Origin: Ruminococcus flavefaciens
GTDB lineage: Bacteria; Bacillota; Clostridia; Oscillospirales; Ruminococcaceae
Direction: 5' to 3'
Assembly: GCA_902760805.1 (NCBI GenBank)
Contig: CACWHY010000006.1
Span: forward strand, 63,505-127,504
Length of the DNA stretch: 64,000 nt
In this document: positions 53,536-62,823 of the stretch, in pieces
Position numbering within the stretch: the first letter of the stretch is position 1
Layout of the letters: each line of letters begins with the position of its first letter
The notes under the pieces: generated by a model
The model's database searches: none
The model's input: only the letters and a program-made list of their open reading frames with translations
Told to the model about the DNA's origin: nothing
Position numbers and translations under genes: made by a program

Positions 53536-54593
53536 TACAGTGTACCTCCCAGTTTCTTGATCTCCTCCAGCACCTCAGCAGGTGTGGGGATAACGCCGCC
53601 TGTTCTTCCGTAGAACTCAACAGGCTTTGAGCAGTTGATAGCCAGCTTGATGTCGTCCACCATCTGACCCATGTTCATCTCAACGCTCAGGAGCTTCTTA
53701 GCGCTCTTAGCAGCCTCGTTGATCTCCTTTACAGGGAAGGGCCACAGTGTCTTAGGACGGAAGAGTCCTGCCTTGATGCCCTGCTCTCTTGCGGAATTTA
53801 CAGCAGACTTTACGACTCTTGCAGTTGCGCCGAAAGCGCACAGGAGGATGTCGCAGTCCTCAGTGAGGTACAGCTCAGCCTCTGTCTCGGTCTCCTTGAT
53901 GATCTCATATCTCTTGAAGCGGTCAACGATGGACTTCTCCAGCTCATCGGGCTTGAGGTAGAGGGAGTTGATGATGTGGTGCTCTCTTGCGTTCTTGTGG
54001 CCGTTTGCAGCCCAGCCGCTCTTATCGTAAGCATCGGGATTGATCTCAGGGAAGGAAACAGGCTCCATCATCTGACCCAGAAGTCCGTCAGCCAGGATCA
54101 TAGCGGGCATACGGTACTTGTCAGCACGGTCGAAGGCCTTAACAACGTAGTCTACCATCTCCTGAACAGAAGCAGGAGCGTATACCAGAAGCTGGAAGTC
54201 GCCGTGACCAAGAGCCTTTGTAGCCTGCCAGTAGTCAGCCTGTGAGGGCTGGATACCGCCCAGGCCGGGGCCGCCTCTCTGAACATTGATGATAACAGCA
54301 GGAAGATCAGAGCCTGCGATGTATGAAACGCCCTCGCTCTTCAGAGAAACTCCGGGAGAAGAGGAAGATGTCATAGCACGAACGCCGGTGGAAGCAGCGC
54401 CCAGTACCATATTGATAGCAGCGATCTCAGACTCAGCCTGAAGGAAAACGCCGCCTGCCTTATGCATACGCTTAGCCATATAAGCGGCAAGCTCAGTCTG
54501 GGGAGTAATAGGATAACCGAAGAAGCACTTACAGCCTGCTCTGATAGCGGCCTCAGCCAGTGCCTCGTTACCCTTCATAAGATTTCTTTCCAA
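53535..54593 (-). CDS. 2-oxoacid:ferredoxin oxidoreductase, alpha subunit (VorB-like)
   Basis: 352 residues. MKGNEALAEAAIRAGCKCFF plus GYPITPQTE is the typical alpha N-terminus, followed by TSSSSPGVSLKSEGVSYIAG and NVQRGGPGLGGIQPSQADYW. It is most like proteins annotated as 3-methyl-2-oxobutanoate (2-oxoisovalerate) dehydrogenase VorB, which also cover 2-oxoglutarate enzymes. The longest frame to 54686 has an unnatural N-terminus. TTG 54593 (AAAGGAG upstream) is chosen; ATG 54578 is the alternative. Confidence 0.88.
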   Translation of the reverse strand: MERNLMKGNEALAEAAIRAGCKCFFGYPITPQTELAAYMAKRMHKAGGVFLQAESEIAAINMVLGAASTGVRAMTSSSSPGVSLKSEGVSYIAGSDLPAVIINVQRGGPGLGGIQPSQADYWQATKALGHGDFQLLVYAPASVQEMVDYVVKAFDRADKYRMPAMILADGLLGQMMEPVSFPEINPDAYDKSGWAANGHKNAREHHIINSLYLKPDELEKSIVDRFKRYEIIKETETEAELYLTEDCDILLCAFGATARVVKSAVNSAREQGIKAGLFRPKTLWPFPVKEINEAAKSAKKLLSVEMNMGQMVDDIKLAINCSKPVEFYGRTGGVIPTPAEVLEEIKKLGGTL

Positions 54594-54622
54594 AGCTAAA
54601 CAGCTCCTTTCGGTAAAAAAGT

Positions 54623-54829
54623 TTACTTTTCGATGATGATAGCGCAGTCGGGGCACATTGTAGCGCACATTGCGCAGCTGATGCACTGCTCCTGATCGGT
54701 GCAGACCGCATAGAAATAGCCCTTCTTGTTACGCTTTTCCTTTTGCAGCTCCACGATCTTCTTGGGACAGGCTGTAGTACAAAGAGCACAGCCCTTGCAG
54801 CGCTCGGTGATAACAGTCATTTTTGCCAT
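54623..54829 (-). CDS. 2x[4Fe-4S] ferredoxin subunit of the oxidoreductase
   Basis: 68 residues with two C-x2-C-x2-C-x3-C clusters: CKGCALCTTACP and CISCAMCATMCP. Delta subunit/ferredoxin of the following 2-oxoacid oxidoreductase. GGGAG spaced 8 nt from ATG 54829 decides the start over GTG 54838. Confidence 0.92.
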   Translation of the reverse strand: MAKMTVITERCKGCALCTTACPKKIVELQKEKRNKKGYFYAVCTDQEQCISCAMCATMCPDCAIIIEK

Positions 54830-54888
54830 ACCATTCACTCCCTTCAGATGGACTCATCTATCCAGACACACATAGGTGTATCAACAGC

Positions 54889-55548
54889 TTAGCGGTCCCA
54901 GATATTCTTGACGTAGACCTTCACGGGGAAATATCCCTTGTCCGGAGAAAGCTCACACAGCTCCTCGGGGCAGGTCGTGAAGGCCAGCGGAAGGCCAGTT
55001 TTGGCCGAGACCTTTGCAGCGAACTCACCTGACTGCTCGATTATCTCCAGAGAGGTCTCACAGCCCAGATTGGTGTTGTTCACAATGGCGGTGTGCTTCA
55101 TTCTGGCAGCCGCCTCTATCTCATACATCAAAGCCACAGCCTCATTAGCGTTTGCGGTGAGGTATCTGCGCTGATTTATGACGTAGAGCATATCCAGCTC
55201 GTCCTTAAAACCCATAAGAGCGCCGGCGTATCTTCCAAGAGCCGCAGCTCCGGCATCGTCGCCGCCCACGTCGATGATCAGGCAGTCCTCGTTGATAGCG
55301 AGCTGCTCCACATCGAACTGGATCGAAGGCACATCAAGGTTGCTCCCGGCGAAATCAGGAGCGATCATCTTTATCCCCTTCTCCTCAAAGAAGCCACGAA
55401 AATCGGCTGTGCGGAAGTAAGGGTTTACAAGGTCAAGGTCAACGATAGCAACGCTTTTCCCCTCGCTGGCAGCCTTCACAGCCAGGTTGACGGAAAGGTT
55501 GGTCTTACCGCTGCCGTAATGACCGGTAACGATAGTAATTTTCTTCAT
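54889..55548 (-). CDS. P-loop ATPase (MinD/CobQ-like) linked to oxidoreductase
   Basis: 219 residues. MKKITIVTGHYGSGKTNLSV holds a P-loop (GHYGSGKT, 9-16). DLDLVNPYFRTADFR and CLIIDVGGDDAGAAAL are Walker-type acidic segments of the SIMIBI class. The family is found near ferredoxin-dependent 2-oxoacid oxidoreductase genes; its exact role is unknown. GAGGAG before ATG 55548 sets the start. First gene of the operon, 60 nt before the ferredoxin. Confidence 0.85.
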   Translation of the reverse strand: MKKITIVTGHYGSGKTNLSVNLAVKAASEGKSVAIVDLDLVNPYFRTADFRGFFEEKGIKMIAPDFAGSNLDVPSIQFDVEQLAINEDCLIIDVGGDDAGAAALGRYAGALMGFKDELDMLYVINQRRYLTANANEAVALMYEIEAAARMKHTAIVNNTNLGCETSLEIIEQSGEFAAKVSAKTGLPLAFTTCPEELCELSPDKGYFPVKVYVKNIWDR

Positions 55549-55587
55549 AAAACTCCTCTTGTAAAACAAAAATCAGCTTCAACCTAC

Positions 55588-55616
55588 ATTATACCACTTT
55601 AGCGCAACAAATGCAA
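55588..55616 (-). promoter_or_regulatory. Promoter of the ATPase-oxidoreductase operon
   Basis: Minus strand TTGCAT (55611-55616), 17-bp spacer ending in TGG, TATAAT (55588-55593). Confidence 0.85.
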
Positions 55617-55699
55617 GTGGTAGAGACAAGAAATTAGTTCCAAGGGCGAAGATTGCTGTAGAGAAGGCCATTGTCCTTCTGCAAAAGCTGCCGATAATG

Positions 55700-55728
55700 A
55701 AAAAAACCGCCCCCGATATGGGAGCGGA
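55700..55728 (-). terminator. Terminator of the fatty-acid synthesis operon
   Basis: Minus strand CCGCTCCC-ATATC-GGGGGCGG (one mismatch) followed by seven T, after acpP. Confidence 0.88.
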
Positions 55729-55745
55729 AGGCATTTCATCTGGGA

Positions 55746-55982
55746 TCACTCAGCGTCAGCGTTCTTCTCGATGTAGTTAACGATGTCACCTACAGTCTTG
55801 ATCTCCTCAACAGCCTCGTCGGGGATAGACAGGTCGTACTCGTCCTCGATAGTCTGGATCAGGTCAACAACGTCCAGAGAATCAGCGCCCAGGTCGTCCT
55901 GGATATTAGCCTCAGTTGTTACCTCGTCCTCGTCAACGCCAAGCTGGTCTACGATAATATCACGGATCTTCTCAAAAATCAT
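55746..55982 (-). CDS. acpP: Acyl carrier protein
   Basis: 78 residues, acidic four-helix protein. The phosphopantetheine Ser is S35 in [16 protein letters not shown] precedes ATG 55982 ([10 protein letters not shown]), so the longer frame is rejected. Last gene of the fab/acc operon. Confidence 0.96.
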   Translation of the reverse strand: MIFEKIRDIIVDQLGVDEDEVTTEANIQDDLGADSLDVVDLIQTIEDEYDLSIPDEAVEEIKTVGDIVNYIEKNADAE

Positions 55983-56046
55983 GTTTATTTCCTCCATTTT
56001 CTTAAATTCTGCACTCCAAAGGGAGAGCTGCTTGTGTCAAATCGGA

Positions 56047-56853
56047 TCATTCTGTGAACTCTCCGATTTTTCTAAATTTAGTATAGCGTTCTTTCAGCAA
56101 AACGTCAATATCTTTTTCGCATTTTTCTGGAATTATGTGTGACAAATATTCCTTAATATTTTCCGATATTTTGTCTAGATCGTTATGTGCGCCTCCAAGA
56201 GGCTCCTCGATAATGGTCTCAGCAACGCCCAAACGCACCATATCCTCGGCTGTGATGCGCATGATATTGCAGGCTTCCTCCTCACGGGAGGCGTCCTTCC
56301 ACAGGATGCTTGCGAAGCCTCTTGGAGAAACTACTGAATACTGAGCGTTCTCCAGCATAGCCAGCTCGTCGCATACGCCCAGAGCCAGAGCTCCGCCGCT
56401 TCCGCCTTCACCCAAAACTATGGAGATCACAGGCGTCCTCAGAGTCATGAACTCGGCGATGTTCTTGGCGATAGCCTCGCCCTGACCACGCTCCTCCGCA
56501 GCCATTCCGGCGTAGGCACCGGGAGTGTCGATGAAGCAGATCACCGGTCTGTGGAATTTCTCGGCCTGCTTTGCAAGGCGCAGAGCCTTTCTGTAGCCCT
56601 CGGGAAGGGGCATTGCGAAGTTGCAGGCCTTGTTCTCATTGATGTCTCTGCCCTTCACCTGGCCAATAACAGTTACCGGACGGCCGTCCAGCATAGCGAT
56701 ACCGCCCATGATAGCGTGGTCGTCGCCGTAGTAGCGGTCGCCGTGCATCTCAAAGAAATCGGTGAAGATCAGGGGTATAAGGTCCTTAACGGTAGGCCTG
56801 CCCTTGGTGTGGACCAGAGCAAGGCGCTCCCAGGCAGTTTTTTTCTCGTCCAT
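56047..56853 (-). CDS. accA: Acetyl-CoA carboxylase carboxyltransferase alpha subunit
   Basis: 268 residues: AWERLALVHTKGRPTVKDLI, FIDTPGAYAGMAAEERGQGE and LGEGGSGGALALGVCDEL, the crotonase-fold oxyanion regions. It forms the carboxyltransferase with AccD, whose gene is 3 nt upstream. It is shorter than E. coli AccA at the N-terminus, as is common in Firmicutes. Confidence 0.96.
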   Translation of the reverse strand: MDEKKTAWERLALVHTKGRPTVKDLIPLIFTDFFEMHGDRYYGDDHAIMGGIAMLDGRPVTVIGQVKGRDINENKACNFAMPLPEGYRKALRLAKQAEKFHRPVICFIDTPGAYAGMAAEERGQGEAIAKNIAEFMTLRTPVISIVLGEGGSGGALALGVCDELAMLENAQYSVVSPRGFASILWKDASREEEACNIMRITAEDMVRLGVAETIIEEPLGGAHNDLDKISENIKEYLSHIIPEKCEKDIDVLLKERYTKFRKIGEFTE

Positions 56854-56856
56854 AGC

Positions 56857-57711
56857 TCAGACCTCCTTCGGCGCATGACCGTGGAGCTCAAGGAGATGAG
56901 CGAGGGTATTGCGCATTTTCTTTCTGTCAACGATCATATCCACGAAGCCCTTGTCCTGCATGAACTCCGCAAGCTGGAAGTCCTCCGGCAGGCGCTGGCG
57001 CATGGTGCTCTCGATGACTCTTCTTCCGGCAAAGCCGATCAGCACCTTAGGCTCGGCGATGATGATGTCGCCCAGTGAGGCAAAGCTGGCGGTGACTCCG
57101 CCGGTGGTGGGGTCAGTGAGCACAGTTATATACAGGCCGCCCTTGTCGCTGTGGAGCTTCACGGCGCCCGATGTTTTGGCCATCTGCATAAGGGAAACTA
57201 TTCCCTCCTGCATTCTTGCACCGCCTGAGCAGGTGAAGAGGATCACCGGCAGGCTGTGGTCTGAGGCATACTCGAAGGCTCTTGCGATCTTCTCGCCCAC
57301 AACGCTTCCCATGGAGCCCATCATGTAGCGTGAGTCCATGATACCGATAACGGTCTCGATGCCCTTGATCCGGGCAGTACCCGTAACAACGGCGTCCTTC
57401 AGACCGGTCTTGTCTCTCAGCTCCTGCTGCTTTTCGGGGTATTCGGGGAAATCTATCGGGTCGCAGCTGATCATCTCGCTGTCCAGCTCAGAAAAGCTGT
57501 CCTTATCCACGGTTATCTCAAGGCGCTCCTGTGCAGAGATCCTTCCGTGATAATTACAGTTGGGGCATACCCTGTGGAGCTCCTCAAAGCGCTCTCTCAG
57601 AACAAGGCTCTGACAGCGGGGACACTTGACGGAATCGTGGTCGTCCTCGTCGTTATAGCCGTTGAAGCGCTTCTTAACGACGTCAAAAAAGTTATCAAAT
57701 CTTTCGCCCAT
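56857..57711 (-). CDS. accD: Acetyl-CoA carboxylase carboxyltransferase beta subunit
   Basis: 284 residues. N-terminal zinc ribbon: CPRCQSL followed by VCPNCNYHGR. Crotonase core with FTCSGGARMQEGIVSLMQMA and DPTTGGVTASFASLGDIIIA. Translation-coupled spacing to accA (3 nt). Confidence 0.96.
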   Translation of the reverse strand: MGERFDNFFDVVKKRFNGYNDEDDHDSVKCPRCQSLVLRERFEELHRVCPNCNYHGRISAQERLEITVDKDSFSELDSEMISCDPIDFPEYPEKQQELRDKTGLKDAVVTGTARIKGIETVIGIMDSRYMMGSMGSVVGEKIARAFEYASDHSLPVILFTCSGGARMQEGIVSLMQMAKTSGAVKLHSDKGGLYITVLTDPTTGGVTASFASLGDIIIAEPKVLIGFAGRRVIESTMRQRLPEDFQLAEFMQDKGFVDMIVDRKKMRNTLAHLLELHGHAPKEV

Positions 57712-57723
57712 ACTGTCACCGCC

Positions 57724-59079
57724 TTACTTTTTCTTGTTCTTTTCCATGTATCTGTTGAGGAAGCCTATATCGTAGTTTCCGCTGATGAACTCCGGACGCT
57801 TGATCAGATCCAGCTGGAAGTCGATGTTGGTGTCAACACCGTCCACGATGAACTCAGAAAGAGCCCAGCGCATCTTCCGGATAGCGTCGTCACGGTCAGA
57901 GCCGTGAGCTATCAGCTTGCTGATCATTGAGTCGTAATAGGGAGTGATCGTGTAGCCCTGATATACGGCTCCGTCGATCCTGATGCCCGGGCCTCCCGGC
58001 ACATAGAGAGCCGTGATCGTTCCCGGAGAGGGACGGAAGTTCAGCTCAGGGTTTTCCGCATTGATACGGCACTCGATAGCGTGTCCACGGAGCTTGATGT
58101 CCTCCTGGGAAACTCTCAGGGGCAGGCCTGCTGCCACCTCGATCTGAGCCTTCACCAGGTCAAAGCCTGTGACCTCCTCAGTGATCGGGTGCTCTACCTG
58201 GATACGGGTGTTCATCTCCATGAAGTAGAAATCGTGGTTGTCGTCCACCAGGAACTCGATCGTTCCTGCGTTATAGTAGCCGCACTGCTTTGCAGCGGTA
58301 ACAGCGGCATTGCCCATTTTCTGGCGGAGCTCCTCGTCAACTACCGGGCTGGGGCACTCCTCCAGCACCTTCTGGTTGCGGCGCTGCATAGAGCAGTCAC
58401 GCTCGCCAAGGTAGATGTAGTTGCCCTGCTTGTCGGCCATGATCTGGATCTCGACGTGGTGGGGATTGATGAGGAATTTCTCGATATAGACGGTATCGTC
58501 GCCGAAAAAGCTCTTGGCCTCCTGCTGAGCAGCAGTCATCTGAGCCTCCAGCTCCTTGGGAGAGTCAACTCTTCGGATACCTCTTCCGCCGCCGCCTGCT
58601 GAGGCCTTCACCAGCACGGGATAGCCGGCAGTCTCGGCGATCTTCTGGGCTTCTTTAAGGCTCTTTACGGCGCCCTTTGAGCCGGGGATGACTGGAACTC
58701 CCGCAGCAGCCATGGTCTCCTTAGCGGCAGCCTTGTCGCCCAGCATCTCGATGGCCTTATAGGAGGGGCCGATGAACACGATGCCGTTTTTCTCGCAGAG
58801 CCTTGCAAACTCCGCATTCTCCGAAAGGAAGCCAAATCCGGGGTGGATAGCCTCGGCTCCCATATTGATAGCAGCCTGAATGATAGCGTCCATGTTCAGA
58901 TAGCTGTCCTTGGTAGCGGGAGGTCCTATGCAAATGGCCTCGTCAGCGATCTGAGCGTGGAGAGAGCTCCTGTCGGCGGTGGAATAAACGGCGATGCTGC
59001 GAACTCCCAGCTCACGGCAGGCTCTGATTATCCGGACAGCGATCTCTCCTCTGTTAGCGATCAGAATTTTTTTGAACAT
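57724..59079 (-). CDS. accC: Biotin carboxylase
   Basis: 451 residues. MFKKILIANRGEIAVRIIRA start, ATP-grasp glycine loop KASAGGGGRGIR, EKFLINPHHVEIQIMAD and the active-site MEMNTRIQVEHPITEEVTGF. Carboxylates the biotin on AccB. The longer frame to 59241 is rejected because GGAGA lies upstream of ATG 59079, though the spacing is slightly long. Confidence 0.96.
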   Translation of the reverse strand: MFKKILIANRGEIAVRIIRACRELGVRSIAVYSTADRSSLHAQIADEAICIGPPATKDSYLNMDAIIQAAINMGAEAIHPGFGFLSENAEFARLCEKNGIVFIGPSYKAIEMLGDKAAAKETMAAAGVPVIPGSKGAVKSLKEAQKIAETAGYPVLVKASAGGGGRGIRRVDSPKELEAQMTAAQQEAKSFFGDDTVYIEKFLINPHHVEIQIMADKQGNYIYLGERDCSMQRRNQKVLEECPSPVVDEELRQKMGNAAVTAAKQCGYYNAGTIEFLVDDNHDFYFMEMNTRIQVEHPITEEVTGFDLVKAQIEVAAGLPLRVSQEDIKLRGHAIECRINAENPELNFRPSPGTITALYVPGGPGIRIDGAVYQGYTITPYYDSMISKLIAHGSDRDDAIRKMRWALSEFIVDGVDTNIDFQLDLIKRPEFISGNYDIGFLNRYMEKNKKK

Positions 59080-59110
59080 TAAAATATGATCTCCTTTGTA
59101 AGCAGATAGG

Positions 59111-59554
59111 TCAGGTCTTATCGGCCAGCACGAATGTGATCTCGCAGGAAACAGCCCTCTCGCCGTCAACTGAGGCAAGAGCCTTACCTGTACCCACGGG
59201 GCCTCTTTGCTTGATGATCTCCACCTCAAGGTCGAGAACATCGCCGGGAACTACCTGTCTGCGGAACTTAGCCTTGTCGATGCCTCCGAAGAGACCGATC
59301 TTGCCCTTGAATTCGGGCTTTGAGAGCATACAAACGGCTCCGGCCTGAGCAAGCATCTCCACCATGAGAACACCGGGAGTTACCGGGTAGCCGGGGAAGT
59401 GGCCCTTGAACCAGAAATCCTCCTCCTTGATGTACTTGCGTGCCTTGACCTTAACGCCCACCTCCATCTCAACGATCTCGTCGATGAGGAGGAAGGGGTC
59501 TCTGTGGGGAATGATCTCCATGATCTGCTCTTTATTCATAAGTATATCAGCCAT
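59111..59554 (-). CDS. fabZ: 3-hydroxyacyl-ACP dehydratase FabZ
   Basis: 147 residues, hot-dog fold: IIPHRDPFLLIDEI, catalytic H52 in FKGHFPGYPVTPGV and E66 in LMVEMLAQAG. In fatty acid elongation it removes water from 3-hydroxyacyl-ACP. 2 nt after the membrane-protein gene. Confidence 0.96.
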   Translation of the reverse strand: MADILMNKEQIMEIIPHRDPFLLIDEIVEMEVGVKVKARKYIKEEDFWFKGHFPGYPVTPGVLMVEMLAQAGAVCMLSKPEFKGKIGLFGGIDKAKFRRQVVPGDVLDLEVEIIKQRGPVGTGKALASVDGERAVSCEITFVLADKT

Positions 59555-59556
59555 AG

Positions 59557-60336
59557 TTATAAGCTCTCCATTTCATCATCTTGGCCGCCTGGGCGGTTGA
59601 ATTTATCGTAGGAGCCCACCTTGCGGGCTCCGCCATTTGTGTAGTTTATAGTTAGGGGAACAAAATCCGGATAGCCCTCAAGCTCTGCAAGGGGCCTGCG
59701 GCATTTCTCCTCCATTATGGCGCCGTATATCATCATGGCTCCGAAAATGCCGCTGAAGGGCGTCACCAGCATGGGAAGGGCTCCCAGGGCTGCGGAGGAC
59801 CAGACGTTGTGGCGCTTTGTGAAGAAAACATACAGGCACATCGCCAGCAGGAAAGTTCCCTCGGCCGCCCATGAGACCGTCCTGTTCACAGTGGGGCGCT
59901 CCGGGAAGAAGAATACTCCCAGCATGACCAGTCCCAGTGCGAGCATAAGTGCCAGCACAACGCTGCCGTCTGTTTCTCTGGTGGGAGCCTTTGCTCCAAA
60001 GGCAGTCCTGCCGTATTTGTAATAATGCCAATTGAACGACAGCGGCGATGTGTAAACATACCTGAGCCCCAGGTAAAGCCAGCCAAGTCCGCTTATGATG
60101 CAGGCCGTCATCTGGGCAACAGGACCGCCTACCGCAGTGAACAGCGCCACGGCAAAGGCGATAACGCACAGTGTCTTGTACAGGTCTGCGCATTTGAGCC
60201 ATTTTCCCTTTTTCAGCAGTCCCTCCTCGATCTGAGAGTTGTACTGCCGGGCAGCCTCAGCCTCCTCCGCAGTCTGGGGAGTTATCTCTCCGGCGGCGAT
60301 CACTGAGGGCGTTATGTATTCCCAAATATCCATCAT
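59557..60336 (-). CDS. Unknown membrane protein in fab operon, copy 2
   Basis: 259 residues with about five or six hydrophobic segments between residues 55 and 215 and soluble ends. After the last helix there is LAELEGYPDFVPLTINY, which corresponds to LKEHVGYPAFVQLIPSF at the same relative place in the upstream gene product. The two are probably distant homologues. Overlaps the upstream gene by 4 nt (ATGATG) and is 2 nt from fabZ. Function unknown. Confidence 0.78.
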   Translation of the reverse strand: MMDIWEYITPSVIAAGEITPQTAEEAEAARQYNSQIEEGLLKKGKWLKCADLYKTLCVIAFAVALFTAVGGPVAQMTACIISGLGWLYLGLRYVYTSPLSFNWHYYKYGRTAFGAKAPTRETDGSVVLALMLALGLVMLGVFFFPERPTVNRTVSWAAEGTFLLAMCLYVFFTKRHNVWSSAALGALPMLVTPFSGIFGAMMIYGAIMEEKCRRPLAELEGYPDFVPLTINYTNGGARKVGSYDKFNRPGGQDDEMESL

Positions 60337-61022
60337 GAATTTATGTCGGTGTCTCGCAGGAGACCCTGATCCTCCTCCGGTTTGATACGGTATTTGTCAA
60401 AGGGATTCACGGGGGGAGCCTCCTCCTTGTGAACAAGGTCATCAGACTCCTCCGAATCTTCAAATCGCACCATTTCGTCAAGCCCGTCGAACTCCTTGCC
60501 GTCCCTAATGAACGAGGGGATCAGCTGGACGAATGCCGGGTAGCCGACGTGCTCCTTGAGAGCGTCGTCCTCACGCTTTATGGCGTGGATCAGCCAGCAG
60601 TTCAGTCCCACAAATACCAGGGCAACGATATACGCCCATAGGCTCGCCCGAAATAGCACGGTCAGCAGCGAAAATGCAAGGCAGATCGGCCATTTGAAAA
60701 TTTTCTTTATCAGGACGAAAAAGACGTATGCCGCCATGAACAGCCCGATCAGCAGCGTGCTCACAATGAACATCACGTTGTCGCTTATGGGCTCTGTGAT
60801 CTGAGTGTATTTGCCGGTCAAGATGCACAGCACCGGGATCAGCAGCAGGTCAACGGCCATCATGCCGTAGAAGTCCACCAAAAACCTGACCTTGCGCTGC
60901 TGCATACGCAGCATATGCGAGTTGTAATCCTGGAACTCCTTGTACATTTCCGCAGAGGTTATGTTGATGTGGCTCTCGTTGATGTCTTGCTGAGTGATGT
61001 ATCTCAGGTCTGAGAGCTTCAT
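60333..61022 (-). CDS. Unknown membrane protein in fab operon, copy 1
   Basis: 229 residues. A soluble N-terminus with SAEMYKEFQDYNSHMLRMQQ is followed by four membrane helices (about 48-150), GYPAFVQL and an acidic C-terminal tail. Its start overlaps the accB stop by 4 nt and its stop overlaps the next membrane gene by 4 nt. It is thus embedded in the fatty-acid operon. Family not recognised. Confidence 0.78.
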   Translation of the reverse strand: MKLSDLRYITQQDINESHINITSAEMYKEFQDYNSHMLRMQQRKVRFLVDFYGMMAVDLLLIPVLCILTGKYTQITEPISDNVMFIVSTLLIGLFMAAYVFFVLIKKIFKWPICLAFSLLTVLFRASLWAYIVALVFVGLNCWLIHAIKREDDALKEHVGYPAFVQLIPSFIRDGKEFDGLDEMVRFEDSEESDDLVHKEEAPPVNPFDKYRIKPEEDQGLLRDTDINS

Positions 61023-61477
61023 TTTATGATCATGATAGGCTGGTCGTACTCAACAGCCTGACCGTCTGAAACAAGGATCCTGTCAACTACTCCGTCGAAG
61101 TCGGACTGGATCTCGTTCATCAGCTTCATTGACTCGATGATCATGATAACGTCGCCCTTCTTCACCTTGTCGCCCACTTTCACGAAGGGCGGCTTGTCAG
61201 GTGAGGGTGACTGGTAGTATGTACCAACGATAGGCGATTTTACGATATTTCCGCCGAAGTCCTCGCTCTTTGCGGGAGCGCTCTCGGCAGGTGCAGGAGC
61301 ACTTGCGATAACGGGAGCTGCTGCCATAGGCGGCGGAGGCGGCAGGCACTTCTTGCCCTTTATAGTGATAGTCTTGTCTCCGTCAGAGATAGTGAGCTCG
61401 GAAAGCTCCTTGCGGCCAACTATGTCCGCCAGCTTTTCGATCGTTTCAAGGTCGAACTGACCGTAGATCTTTTCCAT
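61019..61477 (-). CDS. accB: Biotin carboxyl carrier protein of acetyl-CoA carboxylase
   Basis: 152 residues. A Pro/Ala-rich linker (about 45-70) and a biotinyl domain with K118 in IIESMKLMNEI. Note ESMKLM rather than the more common EAMKLM. It starts 11 nt after the fabF stop. Confidence 0.96.
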   Translation of the reverse strand: MEKIYGQFDLETIEKLADIVGRKELSELTISDGDKTITIKGKKCLPPPPPMAAAPVIASAPAPAESAPAKSEDFGGNIVKSPIVGTYYQSPSPDKPPFVKVGDKVKKGDVIMIIESMKLMNEIQSDFDGVVDRILVSDGQAVEYDQPIMIIK

Positions 61478-61488
61478 GAGTTGCCTCC

Positions 61489-62745
61489 TTAGTCTGTTAC
61501 CTTTTTCAGGCAGATAGTGGCGTTATGGCCGCCAAAGCCCAGAGAATTTGAAAGAACTGCTCTCACATCCTGGCGGATATTTCCGCCCATGCAGTAGTCC
61601 AGGTCGCACTCCTCGTCGGGCTGAGTCAGACCGACTGTGGGGTGGATAAGGCCTTCCTGGATAGTCTTTGCACAAACAACAGCCTCGACCGCACCGGCAG
61701 CACCCAGAAGGTGGCCGATCATTGACTTGGTAGAGCTGATCTTCACGTTCTTAGCGTCAGCACCGAAGGCCAGCTTGATAGCAGCGGTCTCATACTTGTC
61801 GTTGAGGCCGGTGGAGGTGCCGTGAGCGTTGATGTAGTCCACCTCAGAGGGCTTCAGGCCAGCCTCCTGCATTGCAAGAGACATACCCATTCCGGCAGCC
61901 TCGCCGCTGGGCATGGGAGAGGTCATGTGGTAGCCGTCACAGGTAGCGCCGTAGCCGGCAAGCTCAGCGTAGATCTTAGCGCCTCTAGCCTTGGCGTGCT
62001 CATACTCCTCAAGGATGATGATGCCGCTTCCCTCGCCCAGAACGAAGCCGCTCCTGTCCTTGTCGAAGGGGATAGAAGCCTTCTCAAGATCCTGGCACTT
62101 GGTAAGAGCCTTCATGTTTGCGAAGGCGCCGTAGGTGAACTCCTCCCTTGTGGACTCAGTTCCGCCGGCGATGCACACATCAAGATAGCCGTCCTTGATC
62201 TTGCGGAAGGCCTCACCGATAGAGTTTGTACCGGAAGCGCAGGCCGTGGTCACATCGAAGTTGGCTCCACGGAAGCCGGTCTTCATTGAGATAGTTCCGG
62301 CAGCCATATTGCTGATCATCATGGGAACGTAGAAGGGAGAAATTCTTCCCGGGCCTTTCTCAAGGTACTTCTTATACTCGCTGAGTGTAAGGTCGATCCC
62401 GCCGATGCCGCTTCCCACAAGAACGCCTGCTCTGTAGGGATCAACGTCGGAGAAGTCTGTTCCGGCGTCAGTAAGAGCCTCATGGGCAGCCACAACAGCG
62501 TACTTTGTGAAGCGGTCCATGCGTCTTGCTTCCTTCTTGTCGAAGCAGCCGGGAACGTCGTAGTAGTCCTCCTCGTTAAAATCACGGACGAAGCCGCCGA
62601 TCTTTATGCCGGTGGCCTCCGTATCGAATGTATCTATAAAAGAGAGGCCGATCCTGTTCTCACAGATGCCCTCCCAGAACTTGTCAACTCCTGTACCGAG
62701 GGGAGTGATAGCTCCCAGACCGGTGATAACAACTCTTCTGCTCAT
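61489..62745 (-). CDS. fabF: 3-oxoacyl-ACP synthase II
   Basis: 418 residues. Catalytic C169 in DVTTACASGTNSIGEAF, and the two His in NAHGTSTGLND and STKSMIGHLLGAAG. Elongating condensing enzyme. ATG 62745 has AAAGGA upstream; the longest frame (62766) is not needed. Confidence 0.96.
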   Translation of the reverse strand: MSRRVVITGLGAITPLGTGVDKFWEGICENRIGLSFIDTFDTEATGIKIGGFVRDFNEEDYYDVPGCFDKKEARRMDRFTKYAVVAAHEALTDAGTDFSDVDPYRAGVLVGSGIGGIDLTLSEYKKYLEKGPGRISPFYVPMMISNMAAGTISMKTGFRGANFDVTTACASGTNSIGEAFRKIKDGYLDVCIAGGTESTREEFTYGAFANMKALTKCQDLEKASIPFDKDRSGFVLGEGSGIIILEEYEHAKARGAKIYAELAGYGATCDGYHMTSPMPSGEAAGMGMSLAMQEAGLKPSEVDYINAHGTSTGLNDKYETAAIKLAFGADAKNVKISSTKSMIGHLLGAAGAVEAVVCAKTIQEGLIHPTVGLTQPDEECDLDYCMGGNIRQDVRAVLSNSLGFGGHNATICLKKVTD

Positions 62746-62823
62746 ATTTATTCCTTTCTTGATCATCGGCTTCCGCTTAGCCGATCTGTATAGACTGTTA
62801 TTGAGACTTCCTTTGATCGTGTA

